Position numbers and translations under genes: made by a program. The notes under the pieces are model-generated. The model ran no database searches and had not been told where the DNA came from. It saw nothing but the letters and a program-made list of their open reading frames with translations. DNA of 64,000 bases from Inia geoffrensis. Lineage: Eukaryota; Chordata; Mammalia; Artiodactyla; Iniidae. The stretch lies in NCBI GenBank assembly GCA_036417435.1, contig CM070910.1, forward strand, positions 80,026,784 through 80,090,783, read 5' to 3'. This document shows positions 44,519 to 58,058 of this stretch, piece after piece. Position 1 is the first letter of the stretch. Each line of letters opens with the position of its first letter.

Positions 44519-45190
44519 CAGGACACCAACACCAACTCGTTCCGTCACACGTACGCTAACCCTAAACCGCAGCTGTACCCTAACCTGAACCCTAATCCCT
44601 CTCCATTCCCTAACCCTAACCCTAACCTGAAACCTAACCCTGACACTCACCCTAAACTTTACCCTCACCCGTGTCCTAATTTTAACCAGTACATCAACAC
44701 TAACCCATGCCCTCCAACGTAGGCTAACCCTAAACCATTGCCGTACCCTAACCTGTACCCTAATCAATCCCAATTCCCTAACCATAACCCTAACCCAAAC
44801 CCTTATCGTAACCCTCTTCCGAGGCCTTACACTCATCCGTGCCCTAATAGTAACCAGTAAACTAACACTAAGTAGTGACCTCACACGTACGCTAACCCTT
44901 AAGCGTCATCGTACCCTAAACTGTGCCCTAATCCCTCCCCTTTCCCTAACCCTAACCCTAACCCGAATCGTAAAGCTGACCCTCACACGAACACTTACCC
45001 TCACCCATGCCCTAATCTTAACCGGGACACTAACACTAACTCTTGCCCTCACACAAACGGTAACCCTTAAGCACTGTCATACCCTAAACTGTACCCTAAT
45101 CCCTCCCCATTCCCTAACCCTAACCCTAACACGAATCCTAACCCTGACCCTCACCCAAAGCCTTACCCTCACCCGTGCCCTAATCTTAAC
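44519..45190. repeat. 672-bp (four-monomer) segment absent from copy B
   Basis: In copy B the sequence jumps from the equivalent of 44,518 directly to the equivalent of 45,191, so the offset changes from 6548 to 5876 bp. The difference is exactly four 168-bp monomers. The crossover lies within a 36-bp tract shared by both sites (51,038-51,073 in copy B). Either copy B lost these monomers or copy A gained them. Confidence 0.85.
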
Positions 45191-45893
45191 CAGGACAGCA
45201 ACACTAACTCGTGCCCTCACACGAACGCTAACCCTAAACCACAGCTGTACCCTAACCTGTGCCCTAATCCCTCTCCATTCCCTAACCCTAACACTAACCT
45301 GAAACCTAACACTGACACTCACCTTTAACTTTACCCTCACCCGTGTCCTAATTTTAACCAGTACATCAACACTAACCCATGCCCTCTTACGTTGACTAAC
45401 CCTAAACCATTGCCGTACCGTAACCTGTACCCTAAGCAATCCCCATTCCCTAACCATAACCCTAAACCAAACCCTTAACGTGACCCTCTTCCGAGGCCTT
45501 ACCCTCATCCGTGCCCTAATCGTAACCGGTACACTAACACTAACTACTGACCTCACACGTACGCTAACCCTTAAGCGTGATCGTACCCTAAAATGTACCC
45601 TAATCCTTCCCCATTCCCTAACATTAACCCTAACCCGAATCGTAAAACTGACCCTCACCCGAACCCTTACCCTCACCCGTGCCCTAATCTTAACCAGCAC
45701 ACCAACACTAATTTGTGCCCTCACACGTACACTAACCCTTAAGCGTTGTCATACCCTAAACTATACCCTAATCCCTCCCCATTCCCTAACCCTAACCCTA
45801 ACCCAAATCCTAACCCTGACCCTCACCTGAAGCCTTACCCTCACCCGTGCCCTAATCTTAACCAGGACACCAACACTAACTCGTGCCCTCACA
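45191..45893. repeat. Segment repeated at 51,067-51,769
   Basis: The offset is a constant 5876 bp (35 monomers minus four bases), for example gtgaccctcttccgaggcc at 45,480 and 51,356. Part of the same block is found again near 53.66-54.17 kb at a further offset of 2518 bp. Homology to the second copy stops after gccctcaca, where this copy continues attatgcg and the other continues cgtacgc. Confidence 0.82.
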
Positions 45894-46852
45894 ATTATGC
45901 GAACCCTTAAGTGTTGTCGTACCCTAGCCTGTACCCTAATCCCTCTCCATTCCCTTAAACTAACCGAAACACGAATCCTAACCCTGACCCTCACCCGAAG
46001 CCTTACCCTCACCCGTGCTCTAATCATAACAGGTACACCAGCACTAACTAGTGACCTCAAACGTACGCTAACCCTTAAACGTCACCGTACCCTAAACTGT
46101 ACCCTAATCCCTCCCCATCCCCTAACCCTAACCCTAACCCGAATCATAACCCTGACCCTCAACTGAAGCCTTACCCTCACCCGTGCCCTAATTTTAACCA
46201 GGACACCAACACTAACTCGTGCCCTCACACGTACGCTAACCCTTAAGCCTTGTCATACCCTAAATTGTACTCTAATCTCTCCCCATTCCCTAACCCTAAC
46301 CATAACCCAAACCCTGAATGTGACCCTTTTCCGAGGCCTTACCCTCACCGGTGCCCTTGTCTTAACCAGTACACCAACACTAACTCGTGTCCTTACAATT
46401 ATGCGAACCATTAAGCGTTGTCGTACCCTAGCCTGTACCCTAATCCCTCTCCATTCTCTAACCCTAACCCTAACCTGAAACCTAACCCTGACACTCACCA
46501 TAAACTTTACCCTCACCCGTGTCCTAATTTTAACCAGTACATCAACACTAACCCATGCCCTCTTACGTATGCTAACCCTAAACCATTGCCGTACCCTAAC
46601 CTGTATCCTAATCCATCCCCATTCCCTAACCATAACCCTAACCTAAACCTTTAATGTGACCCTCTTCCGAGGCCTTACCCTCACCCGTGCCCTAATCGTA
46701 ACAGGTACACTAACACTAACTAGTGACCTCAAACGTATGCTAACCCTTTAGCGTTGTCGAACCCCAAACTGTACCCTAATCCCTCCCCATTCCCTAACCC
46801 TAACCCTAACCCGAATCCTAACCCTGACCCTCACCTGAAGCCTTACCCTCAC
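45894..46852. repeat. Segment copied from 38,507-39,465
   Basis: The offset to the earlier copy is a constant 7387 bp (44 monomers minus five bases), shared by cacaattatgcg, the caccggtgcccttg monomer and the tacgtatgctaac monomer. The copy ends within 46,838-46,852 (aagccttaccctcac), where it joins the start of copy B. Relative to the earlier arrangement, 839 bp (five monomers minus one base) between 39,466 and 40,304 are missing. Confidence 0.82.
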
Positions 46853-49800
46853 GCGTGACCTAATCTTAACCAATAAACCATCACTAAACCGTGCCCTCAC
46901 ACGTACGCTAAACCTAAACCGCAGCCGTACCCTAACCTGTACCCTAATCCCTCTCCATTCCCTAACCCTAACCCTAACCCGAACCCTAACCCTGACACTC
47001 ACCCGAAGATTTACCCTCACCCATGTCCTAATTTTAAACAGTCCATCAACACTAACCCATGCCCTCCAACGTAGGCTAACACTAAATCGTTGCCGTGCCC
47101 TACCCTGTTCCCTAATCCCTCCCATTGCCTAACCCTAACCCTAGCCCCATCCCTAAACCTGACCCTCTTCCGAGGCCCTACCCTAACCCATGTCCTAATC
47201 TTAACCAGTACACAAACACTAACTCGTGCCCTCAAACGTACACTAACCCTTAAGCGTTGTCGTACCCTATCCTGCACCTTAATCCCTCCCCATTCCCTAA
47301 CCCTAACCGTAATCCAAACCCTGAAAGTTACCCTTTTCCGAGGCCTTACCCTCACCGGTGCCCTTGTCTTAACCAGTACACCAACACTAACTCGTGCCCT
47401 CACAATTATGCGAACCCTTAAGTGTTGTCGTACCCTAGCCTGTACCCTAAACCCTCTCTATTCCCTAACCCTATTCCTAACCCGAATCCTTACCCTGACC
47501 CTCACCCGAAGCCTTACCCTCACCCGTGCCCTAATCTTAACCAGGACACCAACACTAACTCGTGTCCTCATACGTATGCTAACCCTAAACCGCAGCTGTA
47601 CCCTAACCTGTACCCTAATGCCTCTCCATTCGCTAACCCTAACCCTAACCTGAAACCTAACCCTGACACTCACCCTAAACTTTAACCTCACCCCTGTCCT
47701 AATTTTAACCAGTACATCAACACTAACCCATGCCCTCTTACGGAGGCTAACCCTAAACCATTGCCGTACCCTAACCTGTACGCTAATCAATCCCCATTCC
47801 CTAATCATAATCCTAACCCAAACCCTTAACGTGACCTTCTTCGGAGGTCTTACCCTCACCCGTGCCCTAATCGTAACAGGTACACTAACACTAACTAGTG
47901 ACCTCAAACGTATGCTAACCCTTAAGCGTTGTCGTACCCTAAACTGTACCCTAATCCCTCCCCATTCCCTAACCCTAACCCTAACCCGAATCCTAACCCT
48001 GACACTCACCTGAAGCCTTACCCTCACCCGTGCCCTAATCTTAACCAATACACCATCACTAAACCGTGCCCTCACACGTACGCTAACCCTAAACCGCGGC
48101 CGTACCCTAACATGTACTCAAATCCCTCTCCATTCCCTAACCCTAACCCTAACCCGAACCACAGCCATGACACTCACCCGAAGTTTTACCCTCATCCGTG
48201 TCCTAATTTTAAATAGTCCATCAACATTAACTCATGCCCTCCAACGTAGGCTAACACTAAACCGTGGCCGTGCCCTACCCTGTTCCCCAATCCCGCCCAT
48301 TGCCTAACCCTAACCGTAACCCCATCCCTAAACCTGACCCTCTTCCAAAGCCCTACCCTAACCCATGCCATAATCTTAACCAGTACACAAACACTAACTC
48401 ATGCCCTCAAACGTACGCTAACCCTTAAGCGTTGTCGTACCCTATCCTGTACCCTAATCCCTCCCCATTCCCTAACCCTAACCCTAACCCAAACCCTGAA
48501 CGTGACCCTTTTCCAAGGCCTTACCCTCACCGGTGCCCTTGACTTAACCAGTACACCAACACGAACTAATGCCCTCACAATTATGCGAACCCTTAAGCGT
48601 TGTCGTACCCTGTCCTGTACCCTAATCCCTCTCCATTCCCTAACCCTTACCGTAACGCGAAACCTAGCCCTGACCCTCACCCGAAACCTTACCCTCACCC
48701 ATGCCCTAATCTTAACCAGGACACCAACACTAACTCGTGCCCTCACACGTACGCTAACCCTAAACCGCAGCTGTACCCTAACCTGTACCCTAATCCCTCT
48801 CCATAACCTAACCCTGACCCTAACCTGAAACCTAATCCTGACACTAACCCTAAACTTTACCCTCACCCGTTTCCTAATTTTAAACAGTCCATCAACACTA
48901 ACCCATGCCCTCCAATGTAGGCTAACACTAAACAGATGCCGTGCCTTACCCTGTTCCCTAACCCCTCCCATTGCCTAACCCTAACCCTAACCCCATCCCT
49001 AAACCTGACCCTCTTCCGAGGCCCTACCCTAACCCATGCCCTAATCTTAACCAGTACACAAACACTAATTCATGCCCTCAAACGTACACTAACCCTTAAG
49101 CGTTGTCGTACCCTATCCTGCACCATAATCCCTCCCCATTCCCTAAGCCTAACCCTAACCCAAACCCTGAACGTGACCCTTTTCCGAGGCCTTACCCTCA
49201 CCGGTGCCCTTGTCTTAACGAGTACACCAACACTAACTCGTGCACTCACAATTATGCGAACCCTTAATCGTTGTCGTACCCTAGCCTGTACCCTAATCCC
49301 TCTCCATTCCCTTAAACTAACCGAAACACGAATCCTAACCCTGACCCTCACCCGAAGCCTTACACTCACCCGTGCTCTAATCATAACAGGTACACTAGCA
49401 CTAACTAGTGACCTCAAACGTACGCTAACCCTTAAACGTCATCGTACCCTAAACTGTACCCTAATCCCTCCCCATCCCCTAACCCTAACCCTAACCCGAA
49501 TCATAACCCTGACCCTCAACTGAAGCCTTACCCTCACCCGTGCCCTAATTTTAACCAGGACACCAACACTAACTCGTGCCCTCACACGTACGCTAACCCT
49601 TAAGCCTTGTCATACCCTAAATTGTACTCTAATCTCTCCCCATTCCCTAACCCTAACCATAACCCAAACCCTGAATGTGACCCTTTTCCGAGGCCTTACC
49701 CTCACCGGTGCCCTTGTCTTAACCAGTACACCAACACTAACTCGTGTCCTTACAATTATGCGAACCATTAAGCGTTGTCGTACCCTAGCCTGTACCCTAA

Positions 49801-51066
49801 TCCCTCTCCATTCTCTAACCCTAACCCTAACCTGAAACCTAACCCTGACACTCACCCTAAACTTTACCCTCACCCGTGTCCTAATTTTGACCAGTACATC
49901 AACACTAACCCATGCCCTCTTACGTATGCTAACCCTAAACCATTGCCGTACCCTAACCTGTATCCTAATCCATCCCCATTCCCTAACCATAACCCTAACC
50001 CAAACCCTTAATGTGACCCTCTTCCGAGGCCTTACCCTCACCCGTGCCCTAATCGTAACAGGTACACTAACACTAACTAGTGACCTCAAACGTATGCTAA
50101 CCCTTTAGCGTTGTCGAACCCCAAACTGTACCCTAATCCCTCCCCATTCCCTAACCCTAACCCTAACCCGAATCCTAACCCTGACCCTCACCTGAAGCCT
50201 TACCCTCACCCGTGCCCTAATCTTAACCAGGACACCAACACTAACTCGTGCCCTCACACGTACGCTAACCCTTAAGCCTTGTCATACCCTAAATTGTACC
50301 CTAATCCCTCCCCATTCCCTAACCCTAACCCTAACCAGAAGCCTAACCCTGAGCCTCACCCTAAGCCTTACCCTCACCCGTGACCTAATCTTAACCAATA
50401 CACCATCACTAAACCGTGCCCTCACACGTACGCTAACTCTAAACCTCAGCCGTACCAAAACGTGTACCCTAATCCCTCTCCATTCCCTTACCCTAACCGT
50501 AACCCGAACCCTAACACTGACACTCACCCGAAGATTTACCCTCATCCGTGTCCTAATTTTAAACAGTCCATCAACACAAACCCATTCCCTCCAACGTAGG
50601 CTAACACTGAATCGTTGCTGTGCCCTACCCTGATCCCTAATCCCTCCCATTGCCAAACACTAAACCTATACCCATCCCTAAACCTGACCCTGTTCCGAGG
50701 CCCTACGCTAACCCATGCCCTAATCTTAACCAGTGCACTAACACTAACATGTGGCCTCAAACGTATGCTAACCCCTAAGCGTTGTCGTACCCTATCCTGT
50801 ACACTAATCCCACCCCATTCCCTAACCCTAACCCTAACCCAAACACTGAACGTGACCCTTTTCCGAGGCCTTATCCTCACCGGTGCCCTTGTCTTAACCA
50901 GTACACCAACACTTACTCGTGCCCTCACAATTATGCGAACCCTTAAGCGTTGTCGTACCCTAGCCTGTACCCTAATCCCTCTCCATTCCATAACCCTAAC
51001 CCTAACCCGAATCCTAACACTGACCCTCACCCGAAATCTTACCCTCACCCGTGCCCTAATCTTAAC
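46853..51066. repeat. Recent duplication, copy B (4.2 kb)
   Basis: A near-identical copy of 40,305-44,518 at offset 6548 bp. Together with 45,894-46,852 and 51,067-51,769 it shows that a block of about 5.9 kb was copied from 38.5-45.9 kb in the same order but with two in-register gaps (839 and 672 bp). Confidence 0.85.
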
Positions 51067-51769
51067 CAGGACAGCAACACTAACTCGTGCCCTCACACGA
51101 ACGCTAACCCTAAACCACAGCTGTACCCTAACCTGTGCCCTAATCCCTCTCCATTCCCTAACCCTAACACTAACCTGAAACCTAACACTGACACTCACCT
51201 TTAACTTTACCCTCACCCGTGTCCTAATTTTAACCAGTACATCAACACTAACCCATGCCCTCTTACGTTGACTAACCCTAAACCATTGCCGTACCGTAAC
51301 CTGTACCCTAAGCAATCCCCATTCCCTAACCATAACCCTAAACCAAACCCTTAACGTGACCCTCTTCCGAGGCCTTACCCTCATCCGTGCCCTAATCGTA
51401 ACCGGTACACTAACACTAACTACTGACCTCACACGTACGCTAACCCTTAAGCGTGATCGTACCCTAAAATGTACCCTAATCCTTCCCCATTCCCTAACAT
51501 TAACCCTAACCCGAATCGTAAAACTGACCCTCACCCGAACCCTTACCCTCACCCGTGCCCTAATCTTAACCAGCACACCAACACTAATTCGTGCCCTCAC
51601 ACGTACACTAACCCTTAAGCGTTGTCATACCCTAAACTATACCCTAATCCCTCCCCATTCCCTAACCCTAACCCTAACCCAAATCCTAACCCTGACCCTC
51701 ACCTGAAGCCTTACCCTCACCGGTGCCCTAATCTTAACCAGGACACCAACACTAACTCGTGCCCTCACA
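51067..51769. repeat. Copy of 45,191-45,893
   Basis: Constant offset of 5876 bp to the earlier copy with few differences (for example ctaattcgtgcc here against ctaatttgtgcc there). It is the right end of the large duplicated block. Confidence 0.82.
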
Positions 51770-54700
51770 CGTACGCTAACCCTTAAGCATTCTCATACCC
51801 TAAATTGGACTCTAATCCCTCCCCCTTCCCAAACCCTAACCCTAACCCGAATCCTAACCCTGAGCCTCACCCTAAGCCTTACCCTCACCTGTGACCTAAT
51901 CTTAACCAATACACCATCACTAATCTGTGCCCTCACACGTACGCTAACCCTAAACCGCTGCCGTACCCTATGGTGTACCATAATCCCTCTCCATTCCCTA
52001 ACCCTAACCCTAATCCGAACCCTAACCCTGACACTCACCCGAAGATTTACCCTCATCCGTGTCCTAATTTTAAACAGTCCATCAACACTAACCCATGCCC
52101 TCCAACCCAGGCTAACACTAAATCGTTGCTATGCCCTACCCTGATCCCTAATCTCTCCCATTGCCTATCGCTAACCCTAACCCCATCCCTAAACCTGACC
52201 CTGTTCCGAGGCCCTACCCTAACCCATGCCCTAATCTTAACCAGTACACAAACACTAACTCATGCCCTCAAACGTACACTAACCCTTAAGCGTTGTCGTA
52301 CCCTATCCTGCACCCTAATCCCTCCCCATTCCCTAACCCTAACAGTAACCCAAACCCTGAATGTGACCCTTTTCCGAGGCCTTACCCTCACCGGTGCCCT
52401 TGTCTTAACAAGTACACCAACACTAACTCGTGTCCTCACAATTATGCGAACCATTAAGCGTTGTCGTACCCTAGCCTGTACCCTAATCCCTCTCCATTCC
52501 CTAACCCTAACCCAAACACGAATCCTAACCCTGACCCTCACCCGAAGCCTTACCCTCACCCGTGCCCTAATCTTAAATTGGACACCAACACTAACTCGTG
52601 CCCTCACATGTACACTAACCCTTAAGCGTTGTCATACCCTAAATTGTACCCTAATCCCTCCCCATTCCCTAACCCTAACCCTAACCCGAATCCTAACCCT
52701 GAGCCTCACCCTAAGCCTTACCCTCACCCGTGACCTAATTTTAACCAATACACCGTCACTAAACCGTGCCCTCACACGTACGCTAACCCTAAACCGCAAC
52801 CGTACCCTAACCTGTACCCTAATCGCTCTCCATTCCCTAACCCTAACCCTAACCTGAACCCTAACCCTGACACTCACCCGAAGATTTACCCTCACCCGTG
52901 TCCTAATTTTAAACAGTCCATGAACACTAACCCATGCCCTCCAACGTAGGCTAACACTAAACCGTTGCAGTGCCCTACCCTGTTCCCTAATCCCTCCCAT
53001 TGCCTAACCCTAACCCTAGCCCCATCCACAAACCTGACCCTCTTCCGAGGCCCTACCCTAACCAATGCCCTAATCTTAACCAGTACACAAACACTAACTC
53101 GTGCCCTCAAACGTACACTAACCCTTAAGCGTTGTCGTACCCTATCCTGCACCCTAATCCCTCCCCATTCCCTAACCCTAACCCTAACCCAAACCCTGAA
53201 CGTGACCCTTTTCCAAGGCCTTACCCTCACCGGTGCCCTTGGCTTAACCAGTACACCAACACTAACTCATGCCCTCACAATTATGCGAACCCTTAAGCGT
53301 TGTCGTACCCTATCCTGTACCCTAATCCCTCTCCATTCCCTTAAACTAACCCAAACACGAATCCTAACCCGAACCCTCACCCGAAGCCTTACCCTCACCC
53401 GTGCCCTAATCATAACAGGTACACTAACACTAACTAGTGACCTCAAACGTATGCTAACCCTTAAACGTCATCGTACCCTAAACTGTACCCTAATCCCTCC
53501 CCATTCCCTAACCCTAACCCTAAGCCGAATCGTAAACCTGACCCTCACTCGAACCCTTACCCTCACATGTGCCCTAATCTTAACCAGCACACCAACACTA
53601 ATTTGTGCCCTCACACGTACACTAACCCTTACGCGTTGTCGTACCCTAAACTGTACCCTAATCCCTCTCCATTCCCTAACCCTAACACTAACCTGAAACC
53701 TAACCCTGACACTCACCTTTAACTTTACCCTCACCCGTGTCCTAATTTTAACCAGTACATCAACACTAACCCATGCCCTCTTACGTTGACTAACCCTAAA
53801 CCATTGCCGTACCGTAACCTGTAACTTAATCAATCCCCATTCCCTAACCATAACCCTAAACAAAACCCTTAACGTGACCCTCCTCCGAGGCCTTACCCTC
53901 ATCCGTGCCCTAATCGTAACCGGTAAACTAACACTAACTACTGACCTCACACGTACGCTAACCCTTAAGCGTGATCGTACCCTAAAATGTACCCTAATCC
54001 TTCCCCATTCCCTAACATTAACCCTAACCCCAATCGTAAACCTGACCCTCACCCGAACCCTTACCCTCACCCGTGCCCTAATCTTAACCAGCACACCAAC
54101 ACTAATTCGTGCCCTCACACATACACTAACCCTTAAGCGTTGTCGTACCCTAAACTGTACCCTAATTCCTCCCCATTCCCTAACCCTAACCCAAATCCTA
54201 ACCCTGACCCTCACCCGAAGCCTTGCCCTCACCAGTGCCCTAATCTTAAATAGGACACAAACACTAACTCGTGCCCTCACACGTACGCTAACCCTAAACC
54301 GCAGCTGTACCCTATCCTGTACCGTAATCCCTCTGCATTCTCTAACCCTAACCTAACCTGAAACCTAACTCTGACACTCACCCTAAACTTTACCCTCACC
54401 CGTGTCCTAATTTTAACCAGTACATCAACACTAACCCATGCCCTCTTACGTAAGCTAACCCTAAACCATTGCCGTACCCTAACCTGTACCCTAATCATTC
54501 CCAATTCCCTAACCATAACCCTAACCCAAACCCTTAACGTGACCCTCTTCCGAGGCCTTACCCTCACCCGTGCCCTAATCATAACAGGTACACTAACACT
54601 AACTAGTTAACTCAAATGTACGCTAACCCTTAAACGTCATCGTACCCTAAACTGTACCCTAATCCCTCCCCATTGCCTAACCCTAACCCTGACCCGAAAC

Positions 54701-57050
54701 GTAAACCTGATCCTCACCCGAACCCTTACCCTCACTCGTGCCCTAATCTTAAGCAGCACACCAACACTAATTCGTGCCCTCACACGTACACTAACCCTTA
54801 AGCGTTGTCGTACCCTAAACTGTACCCTAATCCCTCCCCATTACATAACCCTAACCCTAACCCGAATCTTAACCCTGACCCTCACCTGAAGCCTTAACCT
54901 CACCCTTAACCTAATCTTAACCAAGACACCAACACTAACTCGTGCCCTCACACGTATGCTAACCATAAACTTCAGCTTTACCGTAACCTGTACCCTAATC
55001 CCTCTCCATTCTCTAACCCTAACCCGAACCTGAAACATAACCCTGACACTCACCCTAAACTTTACCCTCACCCGTGTCCTAATTTTAACCAGTACATCAA
55101 CACTAACCCGTGCCCTCTTACGTAGGTAACCCTAAACCATTACCGTATCCTAACCTGTACCCTAATCAATCCTCATTCCCTAACCATAACCCTAACCCAA
55201 ACCCTTATCGTGAACCTCTTCCGAGGCCTTACCCTCACCCGTGCCATAATCATAACCACTACACTAACACTAACTAGTGACCTCACAAAAACGCTAACCC
55301 TTAAGGGTCATCGTACCCTAAACTGTACCCTAATCCCTCCCCATTCCCTAACCCTAACCCTAACCCGAATCGTAAACCTAACCCTCACCCGAACCCTTAC
55401 CATCACCGGTGCCCTAACCTTAAGCAGCACAACAACACTAATTCGTGCCCTCACACGTACGCTAACCCTTAAGCATTGTTGTACCCTAAAGTGTACCCTA
55501 ATCCCTCATCATTCCCTAACCCTAATCCTAACCCGAATCCTAACCCTGACCCTCACCCGAAGCCTTACCCTTACCCGTGCCCCAATCTTAACCAGGACAC
55601 CAACACTAACTCGTGCCCTCACACGTAGGCTAACCCTTAAGCGTTGTCATAGCCTAAATTGTACCCTAATCCCTCCCCATTCCCTAACCCTAACCCTAAC
55701 CCGAATCCTAACCCTGAGCCTCACCCTAAGCCTTACCCTCACCCGTGACCTAATCTTAACCAATACACCATCACTAAACCGTGCTCTCACACGTACGCTA
55801 ACCCTAAACCGCAGCCGTATCCTAACCTGTACCCTAATCCCTCTCCATTCTCTAACCCTAACCCTAACCCGAACCCTAACTCTGACACTCACCCGAAGAT
55901 TTACCCTCACCCGTGTCCTAATTTGAAACAGTCCATCAACACTAACCCATGCCCTCCAACGTAGGCTAACACTAAACCGTTGCCGTGCCCTACCCTGTTC
56001 CCTAATCCCTCCCATTGCCTAACCCTAACCCTAAACTCATCCCTAAACCTGACCCTCTTCCGAGGCCCTACCCTAAACCATGCTCTAATCTTAACCAGTA
56101 CACAAACACTAACTCGTGCCCTCAAACGTACGCTAACACTTAAGCGTTGTCGTACCCCATCCTGTACCCTAATACCTCCCCATTCCCTAACCCTAACCCA
56201 AACCCTGAACGTGACACTTTTCCGAGGCCTACACTCACCGGTGCCCTTGTCTTAACCAGTACACCAACACTAACTCGTGCACTCACAATTATGCCAACCC
56301 TTAGACGTTGTCGTACCCTAGCCTATACCCTAATCCCTCTCCATTCCCTAACCCTAACCCTAACACGAATCCTAACCCTGACCCTCACCCGAAGCCTTAC
56401 CCTCACCCGTGCCCTAATCTTAACCAGGACACCAACACTAACTCGTGCCCTGACATGTACGCTAACCCTAAACCGCAGCTGTACCCTAACCTGTACCCTA
56501 ATCCCTCTCCATTCCCTAACCCTAACCCTAACCCCATCCCTAAACCTGACCCTCTTCCGAGGCCCTGCCCTAACCCATACCCTAATCTTAACCAGTAAAC
56601 AAACACTAACTCGTGCCCTCAAACCTACACTAACCCTTAAGCGTTGTCGTACCATATTCTCCACCCTAATCCCTCCCCATTCCCTAACCCTAACCCTAAC
56701 CCAAACCCTGAACATGACCCTTTTCTGAGGCCTTACCATCACCGGTGCCCTTGTCTTAACCAGTACACCAACACTAACTCGTGCCCTCACAATTATGCGA
56801 ACCCTTAAGCGTTGTCGTACCCTAGCCTGTACCCTAATCCCTCTCCATTCCCTTACCCTAACCCAAACACGAATCCTAACCCTGACCCTCACCCGAAGCC
56901 TTACCCTCACCGGTGCCCTAATCTTAACCAGGACACCAACACTAACTCGTACCCTCACACGTACGCTAACCCTTAAGCGTTGTCATACCCTAAATTGTAC
57001 CCTAATCCCTCCCAATTCCCTAACCCTAACCCTAACCCAAATCCTAACCC
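51770..57050. repeat. Right domain, mixed monomers, last ccggtgccc types
   Basis: About 31 monomers of the right-domain set follow without an obvious short HOR. Local homologies are visible: about 53.66-54.17 kb repeats 51.14-51.65 kb at offset 2518, and 55.65-56.02 kb resembles 52.63-53.00 kb. The caccggtgcccttg monomer occurs for the last time near 56.75 kb. No non-satellite sequence is seen. Confidence 0.8.
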
Positions 57051-58058
57051 TGAGCCTCACCCTAAGCCTTACCCCCACCCGTGACCTAATATTAACCAAT
57101 ACACCATCACTAAACTGTGCCCTCACACGTATGCTAACCCTAAACCGCAGCTGTACCCTAACCTGTACCCTAATCCCTCTTCATTCTCTAACCCTAACCC
57201 TAACCTGAAAACTAACCCTGACACTCACCCTAAACTTTACCCTCACCCGTGTCCTAATTTTAACGAGTACATCAACACTAACCTATGCACTCTTATGTAG
57301 GCTAACCCTAAATCATTGCCATACCCTAACCTGTACCCTAATCAATCCCCATTCCCTAACCATAATCCTAACCCAAATCCTTAACGTGACCCTATTCCGT
57401 GGCCTTACCCTCACCCGTGCCCTAATCGTAACCTGTACACTACCACTAACTAGTGACCTCAAACGTACGCTAACCCTTAAGCGTCATCGTACCCAAAACT
57501 GTACCCTAATCCCTCCCCATTCCCTAACCCTAACCCTAACCAGAATAGTAAACCTGACCCTCACCCGAAACCTTACCCTCACCCGTGCCCTAATCTTAAC
57601 CAGCAAACCAACACTAATTCGTGGCCTCACACATACGCTAACCCTTAAGGGTTGTCGTACCCTAAACTGTACCCTAATCCCTCCCCATTCCCTAACCCTA
57701 ACACGAACACGAATCCTAACCCTGACACTCACCTGAAGACTTACCCTCACCCGTGCCCTAATATTAACCAGGACACTAACACTAACTCTTGCCCTCACAC
57801 TAACAGTAACCCTTAAGCACTCTCGTACCCTAAACTGTACCCTAATCCCTCCCCATTCCCTAAACCTAACCCTAACACGAATCCTAACCCTGACCCTTAC
57901 CAGAAGCCTTACGCTCACCCGTGCCCTAATCTTAAACAGGACACCAACACTAACTCGTGCCCTCACACGTACGCTAAACCTTAAGCGTTGTCATACCCTC
58001 AATTGTACCCTAATCCCTCCCCATTCCCTAAACCTAACGCTAACCCGAATCCTAACCC
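57051..58058. repeat. Six-monomer HOR, 1008 bp, copy 1
   Basis: The unit starts with tgagcctcaccctaagcc at 57,051, and the same start recurs at 58,059, exactly 1008 bp (6 x 168) later. The order of monomer types is: tgagcctcaccctaagc, tgacactcaccctaaac, gtgaccctattccgtgg (57,389), agaatagtaaacctg, tgacactcacctgaagac, tgacccttaccagaagc. This is a compact, regular HOR unlike the longer ones further left. Confidence 0.88.

Noticed and set aside
56403..56606. - strand Gly/Leu-rich short frame as a structural or silk-like protein
   Set aside because: GLGLGL is simply another frame of the TTAGGG-type repeat and has no independent support.
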